From Cyclobacteriaceae bacterium (GTDB taxonomy: Bacteria > Bacteroidota > Bacteroidia > Cytophagales > Cyclobacteriaceae), in assembly GCA_028281285.1 (NCBI GenBank), contig JANQKF010000025.1, positions 53,394 to 117,393 of the forward strand: a stretch of 64,000 nt of DNA, written 5' to 3'. This document shows, one piece after another, positions 43,461 to 53,000 of the stretch. The position numbers were made by a program, and so were the translations under genes. The notes beneath the pieces are model-generated. The model worked only from the letters and a program-made list of their open reading frames with translations. It had not been told where the DNA came from and made no database searches. How positions within the stretch are numbered: the first letter of the stretch is position 1; each line of letters starts with the position of its first letter.

Positions 43461-44681
43461 TTAATCATCTTCCTCTTCAAGGAAATTACCATCCTTGTCA
43501 AAAATCAAGACTTTATCATTGTCCAACACGATGTAGTATTCTTCATCTTCCTCACTATAGTAAGCTTCTACTATGGTATTGTCAGAGTAGTTGGCGGCAA
43601 TGTAATCTGTGATGGCTGCTGGTAAATCTGCAATTGCGAGTTCTGTGCAATCTTCGAATTCGTCCTCTTCATAGGCTTCAACAAAGTTACCATCGGCATC
43701 AAAGAGCAGGAGTACATCACTGTCAAGATATACCGCGTACTCACCGGTTTCGTCATTCTTAGCTGCTTCGTCAATAGAGGCACCTGCGTAGTTGGTTGCT
43801 ATGTAGTCAAGTATTGCCTGAGGTAGCGATGCGGAATCAATTTCTGACCAATCTTCATCATCGAAATCTTCGTCATCAAAATCATCCTCTTCAATTTCCT
43901 CAACAAAATTCCCATCAGCATCGAAGATTACGCAAAGACCGTTGTCAAGAACTACAATAAATTCTCCGGTTTCTGTATCCTTGAATGCTTCTTCAATGTT
44001 TGCATCAGGATAGTTGGCGGCTAAATAATCAAGTACTGACTGAGGAAGGTCTGAGGTTGCAAGCTCTTCCCAACTTTCGTCATCAAAATCATCCTCTTCA
44101 ATTTCCTCAACAAAATTCCCATCAGCATCAAAGATCACACATAGACCATTGTCGAGTACAATGATGTATTCTCCGGTCTCCGGATCTTTTCCGGCTTCTT
44201 CAATAGTAGCATCCGGATAGTTCGTTGCTATGTAATCCAAGATACCTTGAGGTAAGTCTGCCGGGTCGATATCTTCCCAATCCCATTCGTCATCATCAAA
44301 GTCGCCACCTTCAAGTATTTCACCTAGGTCAAATGCAATAATTAATTCTCCGGAAGCATTGAATATCACTACCATGTCATTTTCTAAAAGGATGATGTAT
44401 TCACCAGTCTCCGTCAACCAAAGTTCTTCAATTTCTACTCCTGGGTAGTTATTGTTAAGGTAGTCCTGGATGCTTTGTGAAAGTTCAGATCTGTCTACAC
44501 CCTGCCATTCATCAATATTGCTGGTATTCAATGCTCTGGTATTGATACCGGCCAATCGCGATTGCTGATTCAGTTGCTCTTGAGGGGTAATGTCCTCATT
44601 TTGCTTCTGCTCATCACATGATATTAGCCCGATACTAAGTACCAAGGCCATCAACATCATTAGATTTTTCGTCTTTTTCAT
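43461..44681 (-). CDS. Acidic lipoprotein with five PepSY-like repeats
   Basis: About 406 residues from MKKTKNLMMLMALVLSIGLI; lipobox LISC near residue 23 (an alternative start is three codons upstream). After a short linker, five tandem repeats of about 55-70 residues follow. Each has a helix (LPQ.ILDYIATNYPDA), two strands (TGEYIIVLDNGLCVIFD) and DADGNFVEE. The pattern matches the PepSY-like (BLIP-like) fold, which is usually present once or twice. Repeats 2 and 3 are separated by acidic stretches such as EIEEDDFDDEDFDDED. The D-x-D-G-N acidic loops suggest metal or calcium binding. PepSY-like proteins are thought to inhibit proteases or act in envelope sensing. A G-rich element lies about 80 bp upstream. 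Confidence 0.85.
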   Translation of the reverse strand: MKKTKNLMMLMALVLSIGLISCDEQKQNEDITPQEQLNQQSRLAGINTRALNTSNIDEWQGVDRSELSQSIQDYLNNNYPGVEIEELWLTETGEYIILLENDMVVIFNASGELIIAFDLGEILEGGDFDDDEWDWEDIDPADLPQGILDYIATNYPDATIEEAGKDPETGEYIIVLDNGLCVIFDADGNFVEEIEEDDFDDESWEELATSDLPQSVLDYLAANYPDANIEEAFKDTETGEFIVVLDNGLCVIFDADGNFVEEIEEDDFDDEDFDDEDWSEIDSASLPQAILDYIATNYAGASIDEAAKNDETGEYAVYLDSDVLLLFDADGNFVEAYEEDEFEDCTELAIADLPAAITDYIAANYSDNTIVEAYYSEEDEEYYIVLDNDKVLIFDKDGNFLEEEDD

Positions 44682-44759
44682 TGTGTTCATTTAAAAGTTT
44701 ATCGTCTTGTTTAACTGTTTTAAGTAGGACTGAACACGTGTACATACTGACCCTTGGAG

Positions 44760-44773
44760 TTTACCCCACCCCC
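44760..44773 (-). promoter_or_regulatory. G-rich GGGGTGGGGTAAA element
   Basis: Read on the minus strand, this reads GGGGGTGGGGTAAA, about 80 bp upstream of the PepSY-like lipoprotein start at 44681. The same GGGGTGGGGTAAA core followed by CTCCA lies before the 32-residue ORF at 55506-55604, suggesting a shared regulatory site. It is also in the control region of the divergent Rieske gene. Confidence 0.45.
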
Positions 44774-44863
44774 TGGAGAATTTTTTTTCATTTTTTTCAA
44801 ACACGCAGCCAATATGATCAAGATCGCGTATTTGAACGTATAACACCTTTAACTGACTTAGCT

Positions 44864-45295
44864 ATGGATCGTAAAGAATTTCTAAAAAATGCCAGTGCGG
44901 CAACCGTGCTGGCCATGTTTGGTATATCGCTGGAAAGCTGTTCCTCTTCTGATGATTCACCAATCCCTCCGAATAATCAAAACCCTAGTGCCGACCCCAT
45001 TATTATTGATTTGGACGATGCGGCATTTCGAAGCCTTCAAACAGATCGTGAATGGCTATTACATCCTGGCGAAGATATCCTGCTGGTAAATGTTGGAGGA
45101 ATAATCAGTGCCTTTTCTTCAGTGTGCACACATACGGGCTGTACACGTAATTGGGACTTCTTTGATGAGTTCTGTGAATGCACATGTCACGGTTCCCAGT
45201 TCAGCACAGCGGGTTCTGTGCTCCAAGGGCCTGCTAATGCTCCTCTGACTCGAAAAACAGTTTCCAGAAGCGGTAACATTATCACAATCACATAA
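44864..45295 (+). CDS. Rieske [2Fe-2S] lipoprotein
   Basis: A 143-residue protein from MDRKEFLKNASAATVLAMFG. The N-terminal segment ends in a lipobox (LESC) and has an RK-E-F-L-K motif that resembles the twin-arginine signal. The Rieske cluster ligands are in CTHTGC (Cys and His of the first box) and CTCHGS (second box), followed by GSVLQGPANAPL, the usual family ending. It has the size of a stand-alone Rieske ferredoxin, with no oxygenase or cytochrome b partner nearby. As an exported redox protein it probably passes electrons in the periplasm. Partner unknown. Confidence 0.88.
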   Translation: MDRKEFLKNASAATVLAMFGISLESCSSSDDSPIPPNNQNPSADPIIIDLDDAAFRSLQTDREWLLHPGEDILLVNVGGIISAFSSVCTHTGCTRNWDFFDEFCECTCHGSQFSTAGSVLQGPANAPLTRKTVSRSGNIITIT

Positions 45296-45315
45296 ATTGT
45301 GATAAAGGAATTCGT

Positions 45316-45597
45316 ATGGAGAAAATATTGACTTTACATCCTCAGGGTAAGGCCGGAGTTAATATTTCGAGGAACAAATATGATCATGTGCGAAGGGTAA
45401 TTGAATTGGTGGTTTCGGAGAACCCAAATATCACCTTTTCAGAAATGGCCGACATTTCAAAAGAGATTTTGAAGAAAGAAAGTTTTGATGGTAAACCGTT
45501 GTGGTATATTACCACGGTTAAACTAGACCTTGAGGCTAGAGGAATCCTAGAACGCGTACCAAAGACGAGCCCCCATCAATTGGTGTTGTCCAATTGA
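45316..45597 (+). CDS. Small conserved protein (DUF6958-like)
   Basis: A 93-residue cytoplasmic protein that starts 20 bp after the Rieske stop. The sequence opens with KILTLHPQGKAGVNISRNKY and continues ITFSEMADISKEILKKESFD and WYITTVKLDLEARGILERVP, a layout consistent with a winged-helix fold (three helices plus hairpin). I recall a similar family in Bacteroidota under DUF6958, but this name is from memory and uncertain. It may be a DNA-binding regulator. Its 3' end overlaps the stop of the convergent PqiA-like gene by 22 bp. Confidence 0.6.
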   Translation: MEKILTLHPQGKAGVNISRNKYDHVRRVIELVVSENPNITFSEMADISKEILKKESFDGKPLWYITTVKLDLEARGILERVPKTSPHQLVLSN

Positions 45598-46847
45598 ACC
45601 TGCTTGGCTAACCCAGAAAGGCGCTGTGAAATCAAGAGACTCAAGACCACAAATGCGGTAAACAGGAAAAAGCCAATTTGTAAGGTAGTGTTGTTTGTAG
45701 ATAACATATCCACAGACTGAGCAACGCTTCCCAATTGGTTCAATTGTTCATTCAATATCCCTGAGAACCCAATGTAGGCCATAAATACGGCTACAACCAT
45801 CACATCGGCCATTGACCATTTGCCGCTTTTGAAAACCATGAAATTGATGAATCTGTTCTTCCTGATTCCCTTGGAATAAATATAAAGCGTTGAACAGATC
45901 AATTTAGTGACAGGGAACAACACGCTAAACAAGAGTACCAGCAAACCGACTAAAAATACGTCAGTCTTACCTTGACTCATCATGAGCTGGACTATCTCCA
46001 GGATACTCTTACTCTTGAAGAAGAGAACCTGATCTTCAAAACGAACCGTTTCACCCATTAGGTTGAAGTTCATCTCAGAGATTCTGGCGTCAATATCGAT
46101 CATTGGCAGTGCCAAACCTCCGGCAAGAAGGAAAAGGCTCAACAGTGTCAATAACATATACTCAGGTGCGATCAGATTTCTTCCGAATAAAGTAAAAAGT
46201 CCTGCTAGTCCAGCTAGAACAAACAGTACTGTTTTGAGCCGTTCACTCGATTTTTCCAGATCCGCAACATTCGCTTTCATGGCATTGGTGGCCAATTCCA
46301 TATTCGCCTGATCATATTTCAGAAGTATCCGGTCACGCTCTGCATAATCAATCTGAGCAAAGGTACCTTCGGTATATTTATCAATTTCTTCGAGTAAATA
46401 CTTTTTGATCTGCCCTTTGTTTTCAGGGTTGTCCATAAAGTTGACTATCTGTTCTGTGAAAATGGGGATGTCCTTTTTCATCTGACCAAAGATGTCAGTG
46501 ATATTGGCAACACTTCTTCTTAAAAAACCACTGAATGAACCTGAATTAGAGCGGTTATAGCGTCTTTCAAAATCATTGATGGTAGTGGTAAGGAATTCAG
46601 ATATTTCGGCTTTCAATTCTTCACGTCCACCTTCACTGAAATCGAATTCTTCGACTTTTTTCACGATCAGGTCAGCAAGAATATTTTTCCATTGATCAAC
46701 ATTGAACAAGCCGTATTTAACATTGGAAAGCTCAATGAGGTCGTCTTTGACAGCACGTCTATCTGATTCATATTGATACACCCCGAAGGAAAGGTAGCCC
46801 ACGACCGTGGCGATAATAATTAATAAAACAATGCGAACTGTGCTCAA
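45576..46847 (-). CDS. PqiA-like multi-pass membrane protein
   Basis: A 423-residue protein starting at a TTG (MSTVRIVLLIIIATVVGYLS); no closer ATG is in frame. One N-terminal helix, a long soluble region (about 27-200, mostly helical and charged), then four to five helices (about 205-420) of the paraquat-inducible protein A type: IGFSGILNEQL-like loop and DVFLVGLLVLLFSVLFPVTK and IRKNRFINFMVFKSGKWSMA. PqiA homologues in proteobacteria belong to lipid-trafficking systems with MCE proteins, but no MCE gene is next to it. The large soluble insertion after the first helix is unusual for the family. It overlaps the 3' end of the gene at 45316. Confidence 0.78.
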   Translation of the reverse strand: MSTVRIVLLIIIATVVGYLSFGVYQYESDRRAVKDDLIELSNVKYGLFNVDQWKNILADLIVKKVEEFDFSEGGREELKAEISEFLTTTINDFERRYNRSNSGSFSGFLRRSVANITDIFGQMKKDIPIFTEQIVNFMDNPENKGQIKKYLLEEIDKYTEGTFAQIDYAERDRILLKYDQANMELATNAMKANVADLEKSSERLKTVLFVLAGLAGLFTLFGRNLIAPEYMLLTLLSLFLLAGGLALPMIDIDARISEMNFNLMGETVRFEDQVLFFKSKSILEIVQLMMSQGKTDVFLVGLLVLLFSVLFPVTKLICSTLYIYSKGIRKNRFINFMVFKSGKWSMADVMVVAVFMAYIGFSGILNEQLNQLGSVAQSVDMLSTNNTTLQIGFFLFTAFVVLSLLISQRLSGLAKQVQLDNTN

Positions 46848-47004
46848 GCTGGTTGTGTTAAAAGACGTCCAAATTAGGAAAAATCAGGTGTCTACAAATG
46901 AAAAGACTCGAAAAGAGACATTTTGTAAACACACTCTTTCTCAATTTCATTTTTGTTCATCCTACCATTTTGTATTTTAGATATTCTGATCAACCTTCAT
47001 CATT

Positions 47005-47925
47005 ATGCCTGCAATAAAAGTCACGCGTTCTATAAACATCAACGCATCTCCTGAAAAAGTATTCAACACCCTAAATGACTTTAACCATTGGAGAGCCTGG
47101 TCTCCTTGGTTGATCCAGGAACCGGATGCCAAAGTCAATGTAAGAGAGGATTCCAAATTTCAAGAATGGGATGGTAAGAATATCGGAAGTGGAAATATTA
47201 CAATCGTGAAAGAAGTAGAAAATCAGTCGATTGACTATGATCTCGTTTTTCTAAAGCCTTGGAAATCCAAAGCCAAGACCACATTCAATTTAAGTGCCGA
47301 TGGTGAGGGTACGAAAGTAAACTGGACCATGGATTCGAGTCTTCCTTTTTTCATGTTCTGGATGAAAAAGATGATGGAGGCTTTCGTGGGGTTCGATTAT
47401 CAAAGAGGGCTGAGCATGCTGAAAGAGTATGTTGAGGTAGGAGAAGTTCACTCTAAATTAGATTTTAAAGGAAACTCGAATTTTCAAGGGTGTGACTTTA
47501 TAGGAATCCGAACTGCTTGCACCATGGAACAAATGCCTGACAAAATGAAGGCAGATTTTGATAAACTATGGGCAAAAATAGGAGAGGAGCCTGAAAACGT
47601 GGCTGGACAGCCGTTCACCATTTATCACAAATGGGACATGGTGAAAGGCAAAGTCGAATACACTTCCGGGGTGCCGGTTAAGAATGCAGATGGAGCTGGA
47701 AACGGCATGATATCAGGATCGATACCCGCGACACCGGTCCATACGGTTGGTCACACGGGCCCATATGAGTATCTGGGAAATGTTTGGAGCACGATGTACA
47801 ACCTGCACCGTAACAAGGTCTTCAAAATGAACAAAAAGATTGATCCGTTTGAGGTATACGTTAATAATCCAATGGATACAGCACCTAATGATTTAGTAAC
47901 TGAGGTGCACTTCGCTACGAAATAG
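47005..47925 (+). CDS. SRPBCC plus GyrI-like (effector-binding) protein
   Basis: A 306-residue soluble protein with two domains. Residues about 1-145 are an SRPBCC (START-like) lipid-binding pocket (KVTRSININASPEKVFNTLN DFNHWRAW pattern, then GEGTKVNWTMDSSLPFFMFW). Residues about 160-305 are a GyrI/AraC effector-binding-like domain (GCDFIGIRTACTMEQMPDKM, WDMVKGKVEYTSGVPV, VHTVGHTGPYEYLGNVWSTM). Such fusions bind small hydrophobic ligands and are common in Bacteroidota; function unknown. It stands alone on the plus strand after the divergent PqiA-like gene. Confidence 0.85.
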   Translation: MPAIKVTRSININASPEKVFNTLNDFNHWRAWSPWLIQEPDAKVNVREDSKFQEWDGKNIGSGNITIVKEVENQSIDYDLVFLKPWKSKAKTTFNLSADGEGTKVNWTMDSSLPFFMFWMKKMMEAFVGFDYQRGLSMLKEYVEVGEVHSKLDFKGNSNFQGCDFIGIRTACTMEQMPDKMKADFDKLWAKIGEEPENVAGQPFTIYHKWDMVKGKVEYTSGVPVKNADGAGNGMISGSIPATPVHTVGHTGPYEYLGNVWSTMYNLHRNKVFKMNKKIDPFEVYVNNPMDTAPNDLVTEVHFATK

Positions 47926-47944
47926 CAAACGTTTAGCTTTTATA

Positions 47945-48061
47945 GTCTCACAAAAAACAAGAGAATGTCATTCCCGGCTTGGTCGGGAATCTAAAACTAA
48001 TTTAGACATGACTAATTGAGATCCCTGCTTACGCGAGGATGACGACAACCTTTTGCGAGAC
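47945..48061. repeat. MITE/REP-like non-coding element with terminal inverted repeats
   Basis: A 117-bp element bordered by GTCTCACAAAA (47945-47955) and TTTTGCGAGAC (48051-48061), an inverted repeat with one mismatch. Inside are a hairpin (ATTCCCG at 47970-47976 and CGGGAAT at 47984-47990) and a second copy in reverse sense (TCCCTGC ... GCGAGGA). GTCATTCC (47967-47974) also matches GGATGAC (48037-48043). It codes for nothing and resembles REP/MITE-type repeats that are scattered in many genomes. Confidence 0.65.
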
Positions 48062-48072
48062 TTATTCAATTT

Positions 48073-48687
48073 TCAATTCTCCACTATAGTTCTAAAGGTC
48101 AGGTTAATTCTTGGCCTTTTTACTTTTGTAGTGGGCGGAAGACGGTGCATCCAGTACGTTTGGGTTTCACCTTTCATTTCTAACAGGCTTCCATGTTGCA
48201 GTATCGTATAGATGGTTTCCTTTGTTTTCTTATGCTTGAAGCCAAAGCGTCTTTCTGCACCTAAACTTATGGAGGCAATGGAACCATTCTTTAAGAGCAT
48301 TTTCTCACCATCGCTGTGCCATGCCATCCCTTCGGAGCCATCGTGATAGAGATTAAGGAGGCAGGAATTATAGATTGCCCCAGTGGCTTTCTCTGACAAA
48401 CTCTTCAACTCCTCAAGTTCCCTGGTCCATGCAAGTGCCGTTTTAGTGCTGTTGGAATAAGTATAAGAAAATGGTTGGTCTGCATACCAGGCTACCTTTC
48501 TCTTAGTGACGTAGTGTTTGCCCATGATATAAGCTTCATCGTTCCGCCACTCGATAGAACCAAATAGGGCATCATAGTAATGTTGGGCTACCTTGGCGCT
48601 CATGATCAGGCCATGATCAATTACCTCGCCTTCGAAAGGGAGTAGGTTAGGTTTGTCAACTTTTTGATTAAACAGATCAACGGTCAT
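48073..48687 (-). CDS. alkB: AlkB-type 2-oxoglutarate/Fe(II) dioxygenase
   Basis: A 204-residue cytoplasmic protein. AlkB features are NSCLLNLYHDGSEGMAWHSD (the HxD iron ligands), IASISLGAERRFGFKHKK, WMHRLPPTTKVKRPRINLTF with the C-terminal RxNxTFR motif (R for 2-oxoglutarate) and the iron-ligand His before LPP. It repairs N-methylated bases in DNA by oxidation. The size matches the short AlkB homologues of Bacteroidota. It lies 31 bp downstream of the TolC gene on the same strand and may share the efflux transcript. The symbol refers to the family; exact orthology is not proved. Confidence 0.9.
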   Translation of the reverse strand: MTVDLFNQKVDKPNLLPFEGEVIDHGLIMSAKVAQHYYDALFGSIEWRNDEAYIMGKHYVTKRKVAWYADQPFSYTYSNSTKTALAWTRELEELKSLSEKATGAIYNSCLLNLYHDGSEGMAWHSDGEKMLLKNGSIASISLGAERRFGFKHKKTKETIYTILQHGSLLEMKGETQTYWMHRLPPTTKVKRPRINLTFRTIVEN

Positions 48688-48718
48688 TCAATCGGAAATA
48701 TAGACCATTGATTTAATA

Positions 48719-50041
48719 TTAGAATGTGGCTTCTTGAATTTTTCCCGCGAGCTGGAAGATTAATAGTTCGGCCAGTTTAGCCTCATAGCTGGCATTAATA
48801 ACACTGTTTTGGGCATTCAATAAGTTACTTTGCGCAGTCCTGAACTCTAGCGATGTTACTTGACCTAATCGGTATTGTTCCTGGGTTCGGTCAAAATTCA
48901 TTTCGTTCGAGTTTAAGTTGTTGCGTTGAGCTTCCAGAATGAATTTTTTGTTTTGATAGTCCGTCCAGGCATTTTCAAAAAGGATAATGACTTGTTGCCT
49001 TGTTTGATCCAATTGGAGTTGGAAGGTACTTTCGGTAATACGAGCATTTTGAACGGCCGTGCGTTTAGCTCCTCCATCAAATATGTTCCAACCTAAGGTT
49101 AATCCGCCACTCACTCCGGAAGAGATATTGGATGCCAGGAAAGAGGCACTGTTGTTATTTCCCAGACGGTAATTATAAGATCCGTTAACACTTAAAACCG
49201 GGAGATTTCGTGATGTATTGGTTTTTGTCGCAATTCGACTTAAATCAAGACCTGATTTTGCTGAGAGAAGAGATGTGTTTTGTTCAAGTACAGATTGCCT
49301 GAAAGTTTCATAATCAGAGAGATCGGTAAAAGTTAGGCTGGTGTCTACCATTATTCGAGCCATTGTTTCACGGCCAAGAATTAGGTTGAGATTACGTTGT
49401 GCGTCACCAAGGTTTTGCACAGCATTGAGGTAGTTAATGCTGTCGGTGTTCACGTCAACCTGAGCAGTAGACACGTCAAGTTTAGTATTTCTCCCATAAT
49501 CGAATCCGTATTGCGTTCTTAGCAATCGGTCCTTTGAAATTGCTAATGTCTCTTTTAAGGTCTTTATAGTCTGCTCATTACGAGCCACATTATAATAGGC
49601 TGTAAACAAGCTCAAGAGAACTGATTCCAAGGTAGCTCTGGCTGTCAATTGCGCAGCGTTCAAGCTTTCCTTATTAAAGTCCATATTGAATTTCCGGTTG
49701 AACCCATTGAAAAGCACGTAATTCATATTCAACCCTGCGTTTCGACTGTCGGACGTTGCCCCGTTCAAGGTTCTGTTGGTTCCGTCCTGGAATTGAACTT
49801 CCAGGTTGTCGCTGTTGTAGGTTACTCCAGCGGTTCCCGTGAGTGTCGGGAGGTAACCTGAGTTGTAAATGCTAGTGTTATTTTCGGCCACCAGAATATC
49901 ATTCTCGGCAATTTTCAAATCAAAATTATTGCCCATTACAATGCTGATCGCCTCCGTTTTGGAAAGCACTTTTGGACCTTGAGCATTTACGGAAATCACA
50001 ATTCCGAAACATGCTATTGTTAAGAATATTTGCTTAATCAT
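48719..50041 (-). CDS. TolC-family outer-membrane efflux protein
   Basis: A 440-residue outer-membrane factor with a signal peptide (cleaved after VNAQ, about residue 20). Two OEP-type repeats follow (about 22-220 and 230-435), each with long helices, for example NTKLDVSTAQVDVNTDSINY and YRLGQVTSLEFRTAQSNLLN, the usual 'Y..G..T.L.....Q..L' pattern. It forms the exit duct of the tripartite pump coded by the two upstream genes. Its start overlaps the RND stop by 8 bp, so translation is coupled. Confidence 0.9.
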   Translation of the reverse strand: MIKQIFLTIACFGIVISVNAQGPKVLSKTEAISIVMGNNFDLKIAENDILVAENNTSIYNSGYLPTLTGTAGVTYNSDNLEVQFQDGTNRTLNGATSDSRNAGLNMNYVLFNGFNRKFNMDFNKESLNAAQLTARATLESVLLSLFTAYYNVARNEQTIKTLKETLAISKDRLLRTQYGFDYGRNTKLDVSTAQVDVNTDSINYLNAVQNLGDAQRNLNLILGRETMARIMVDTSLTFTDLSDYETFRQSVLEQNTSLLSAKSGLDLSRIATKTNTSRNLPVLSVNGSYNYRLGNNNSASFLASNISSGVSGGLTLGWNIFDGGAKRTAVQNARITESTFQLQLDQTRQQVIILFENAWTDYQNKKFILEAQRNNLNSNEMNFDRTQEQYRLGQVTSLEFRTAQSNLLNAQNSVINASYEAKLAELLIFQLAGKIQEATF

Positions 50042-53000
50042 GAACCTCGGTTTTAAGTTCTAAAACGGCTCTTTCCACCTGTTCACGAGGCACCCTTTTC
50101 CCAGTGAACAGCCATTTTGTACTCACTTTGAATGAGTTACTTAAGGATAAATAAATTGGTAAAACGATGAGTGTTAAAACAGTGGCTACCCCGATTCCAT
50201 AAGCAATTGAAATAGCCATAGGAATTAAGAACTGAGCCTGTCTGCTCGTTTCCAGAATTAAGGGAGCGAGACCTGCGATTGTAGTAAGTGAGGTAAGGAA
50301 AATCGCTCTAAAACGTGATCGCGCTGCCTCATAAAGTGCTTCATTGTAAGGCATGCCTTCTCTCAAATACCCGTTAAATTTTCCAATGAGCACAAGACCA
50401 TCATTCACCATAATTCCAATCAAAGCGATGATGCCTAGCCATGACAAAATATTGATTGGAAAACCATGTATATAGTGCCCCCAGGCCACACCAATAAGGC
50501 TGAGTGGTATGAGCATGATTAATAACAGAGGTTGACCATACGAACGGAAAGTAAAGGCAATGGTCATATAGATCAGAAAGACGATTATGGGAATCACCGT
50601 ATTGGCAGAACGAATCAGTTTATTCTGTTCTCTTTTTTGCCCATCGTACAATGCCGCAACTGAAGGATAGCGGGACTGAATTTCCGGGACCACATTGTCC
50701 CGCAGGTTAGCAAGAATATCCGGTGCACTCTCGGTAGGATCCGAAAGGTCAGCGGTAATCTGCACCTCACGTCTTCCATCTAAATGGTTGATTGCGATTT
50801 CACCCCGTTCAATTTTATAGTCTGCAATTTCCGAAAAAGGGACTCTGGAACCACCTGAAGTAGCAATCTTCATTTCGTCAAGATTATTGATACTTGAACG
50901 ATCTTGAGCATCGTATCTGACCCAAACTCTTATTTCATCCTGACCACGCTGAAACCGTTGAGCCTGGAATCCGAAGAATCCGTACCTCACCTGGTTCATA
51001 ACCTCCTGTGTACTTAGTCCAAGTAGATATGCCTTTTCCTTCAATTCAATCTTGATTTCCTTGATTCCTTGAGGATCATTGTCTGTAATATCTTTTAGTA
51101 AGGCATTCGACTGCATTTTTTCTTTTAATTCAGCCTTGGCAGCTTTTAACTCTGCGATGTTGCTTCCCAAAAGTGATATCGAAATCGGACTTCCGCCAAA
51201 GTTCCTTCCACCACCATAGGTAAGGGCTTCTACGCCATAAACGGGTCCCATGGCTTTTCTTATCGCATTTCCAATATCAGTCGATGGAAAATCTCTTAAC
51301 TCTCCTGGTAGCAGATTGATATTGAGATTTCCGTTAGCAGTTCCTGGCCCAAGTCTTTTTATGATGTTCTGAATTACCGGTTGATTACCTGTCTGTCGTG
51401 CGGTAAACTCTTCATTAACCAACCAGGCTTTGGACTCAATAGCCGTAAGAATAGAGTCTGTCACGTAGCCGGGTGTGCCTTCAGGCATCTTCAAGGTGAC
51501 GCTAACACGATCGCTTGCCAACTGCGGAAAAAATGAAGTCCTGATCATTCCACCACCGATGGCTCCAACGGTAAGTATCAATATTGAGAATCCAATCGCA
51601 AGACTTAAAAACCGATTATTTAAGGAGAACCTTAAGACCCTTGAATACATACCGTCTCTTAAAAAACTTATAATCTTATCACCGATTTTATTGATTTGGC
51701 GGAGCTTACTAAAGACCCTGCCTATGCTGGTTTTTTTTACCTTGGGGTCCTCTTTGACCAATGCTTTAGAATGGGCAATATGAGCGGGCAAGATGATCAA
51801 GGCTTCAATTAATGAGACGGAAAGTGTAAGTATAACTACAACTGAAACCTCACCAAAGAATTCACCAATTCTTCCATCCAGGAAAAGGAATGTGCTGAAT
51901 GCGAGGATGGTAGTTAGAATGGCTGAAACGATAGGTGGTATCACCTCCATGGTACCATCTATTGCAGCCTGAACTCTCCCTTTGCCCTTTTCATAGTGGT
52001 GGTAAATATTTTCAGCAATTACGATTCCATCGTCAACCAAAATACCAATCACGATGATCATGCCGAATAAGGACAGAATGTTGATCGTCACTGACAATCC
52101 AGGAGCAAATATGAACATGCCCAGGAAAGCAATAGGTAACCCAACAGCTACCCAGAAAGCCAGCCTGGTATTGAGAAATAGCGATAGGAATATTAAAACC
52201 AAAAACATTCCCACCAAGGCATTTTCAGTCAATAAGGCTGTCCTTTGATTGAGCGTAATGGATGTATCATTGATAATGTCCAGTTGAAGGTTCGTATAAC
52301 GCTTGTTGAAGTCTTCCACATAGTCTCTTACATTGGCTGCCGTTGAAACCAGGTCTTCATCATTCGTATTATTGATGGCTACATTTACGGAGACTTTGCC
52401 ATTGTAATAACTGGCATCAGGGCTCTCTGCAAATCGATCGCGAACATCGGCAATATCCCTTAACCTGATCAGGTTACCTGAAGGTTCGGCTCGAACCACA
52501 AGGTAGTCCAATTCTTTTGCCAGATAGGACCGGCTATTCGCCCGTATCAGGTATTCCTCTTCATTCGTTTTGATATTTCCACCAGTGACCAAAATATTCT
52601 CACGCGCTACCGTCTGAGCCACTTCAGCAAAGCTCAGATTGTAGGCTAAAAGGTCTTTTTCTCGAACTGCGATTTCAATTTCCTCGTTAGGAAAGCCGGT
52701 GATCGTAACTTGAGAAATCCCGTCAATTCCTCTCAGGTCGTTTTCAATTTGTCGAGCAATGCTTTTGAGTGCCTTGAGTTCAATGTTCTCTCCACTGACA
52801 GCAAAGGAAATCGTTTCCCGAGTGCTTTGAGTTTTGTTGACCACAAGAGGTTCCATACCAGTAGGATAGGAGGGCACACGATCCACGGCATTTTTTACTT
52901 CCTGAACCATTAGGTCGATATCCCGACCCTTTTCTATTTCAACTGATATTCTGCCTGAATTCTCGTTACTGACTGACGTCACGCGATCTATACCAACAAC

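Noticed and set aside
43900..44130. Repeated DNA in the PepSY-like gene as a possible CRISPR or satellite
   Set aside because: The repeats are in-frame protein repeats with codon-level differences, not short direct repeats with spacers.
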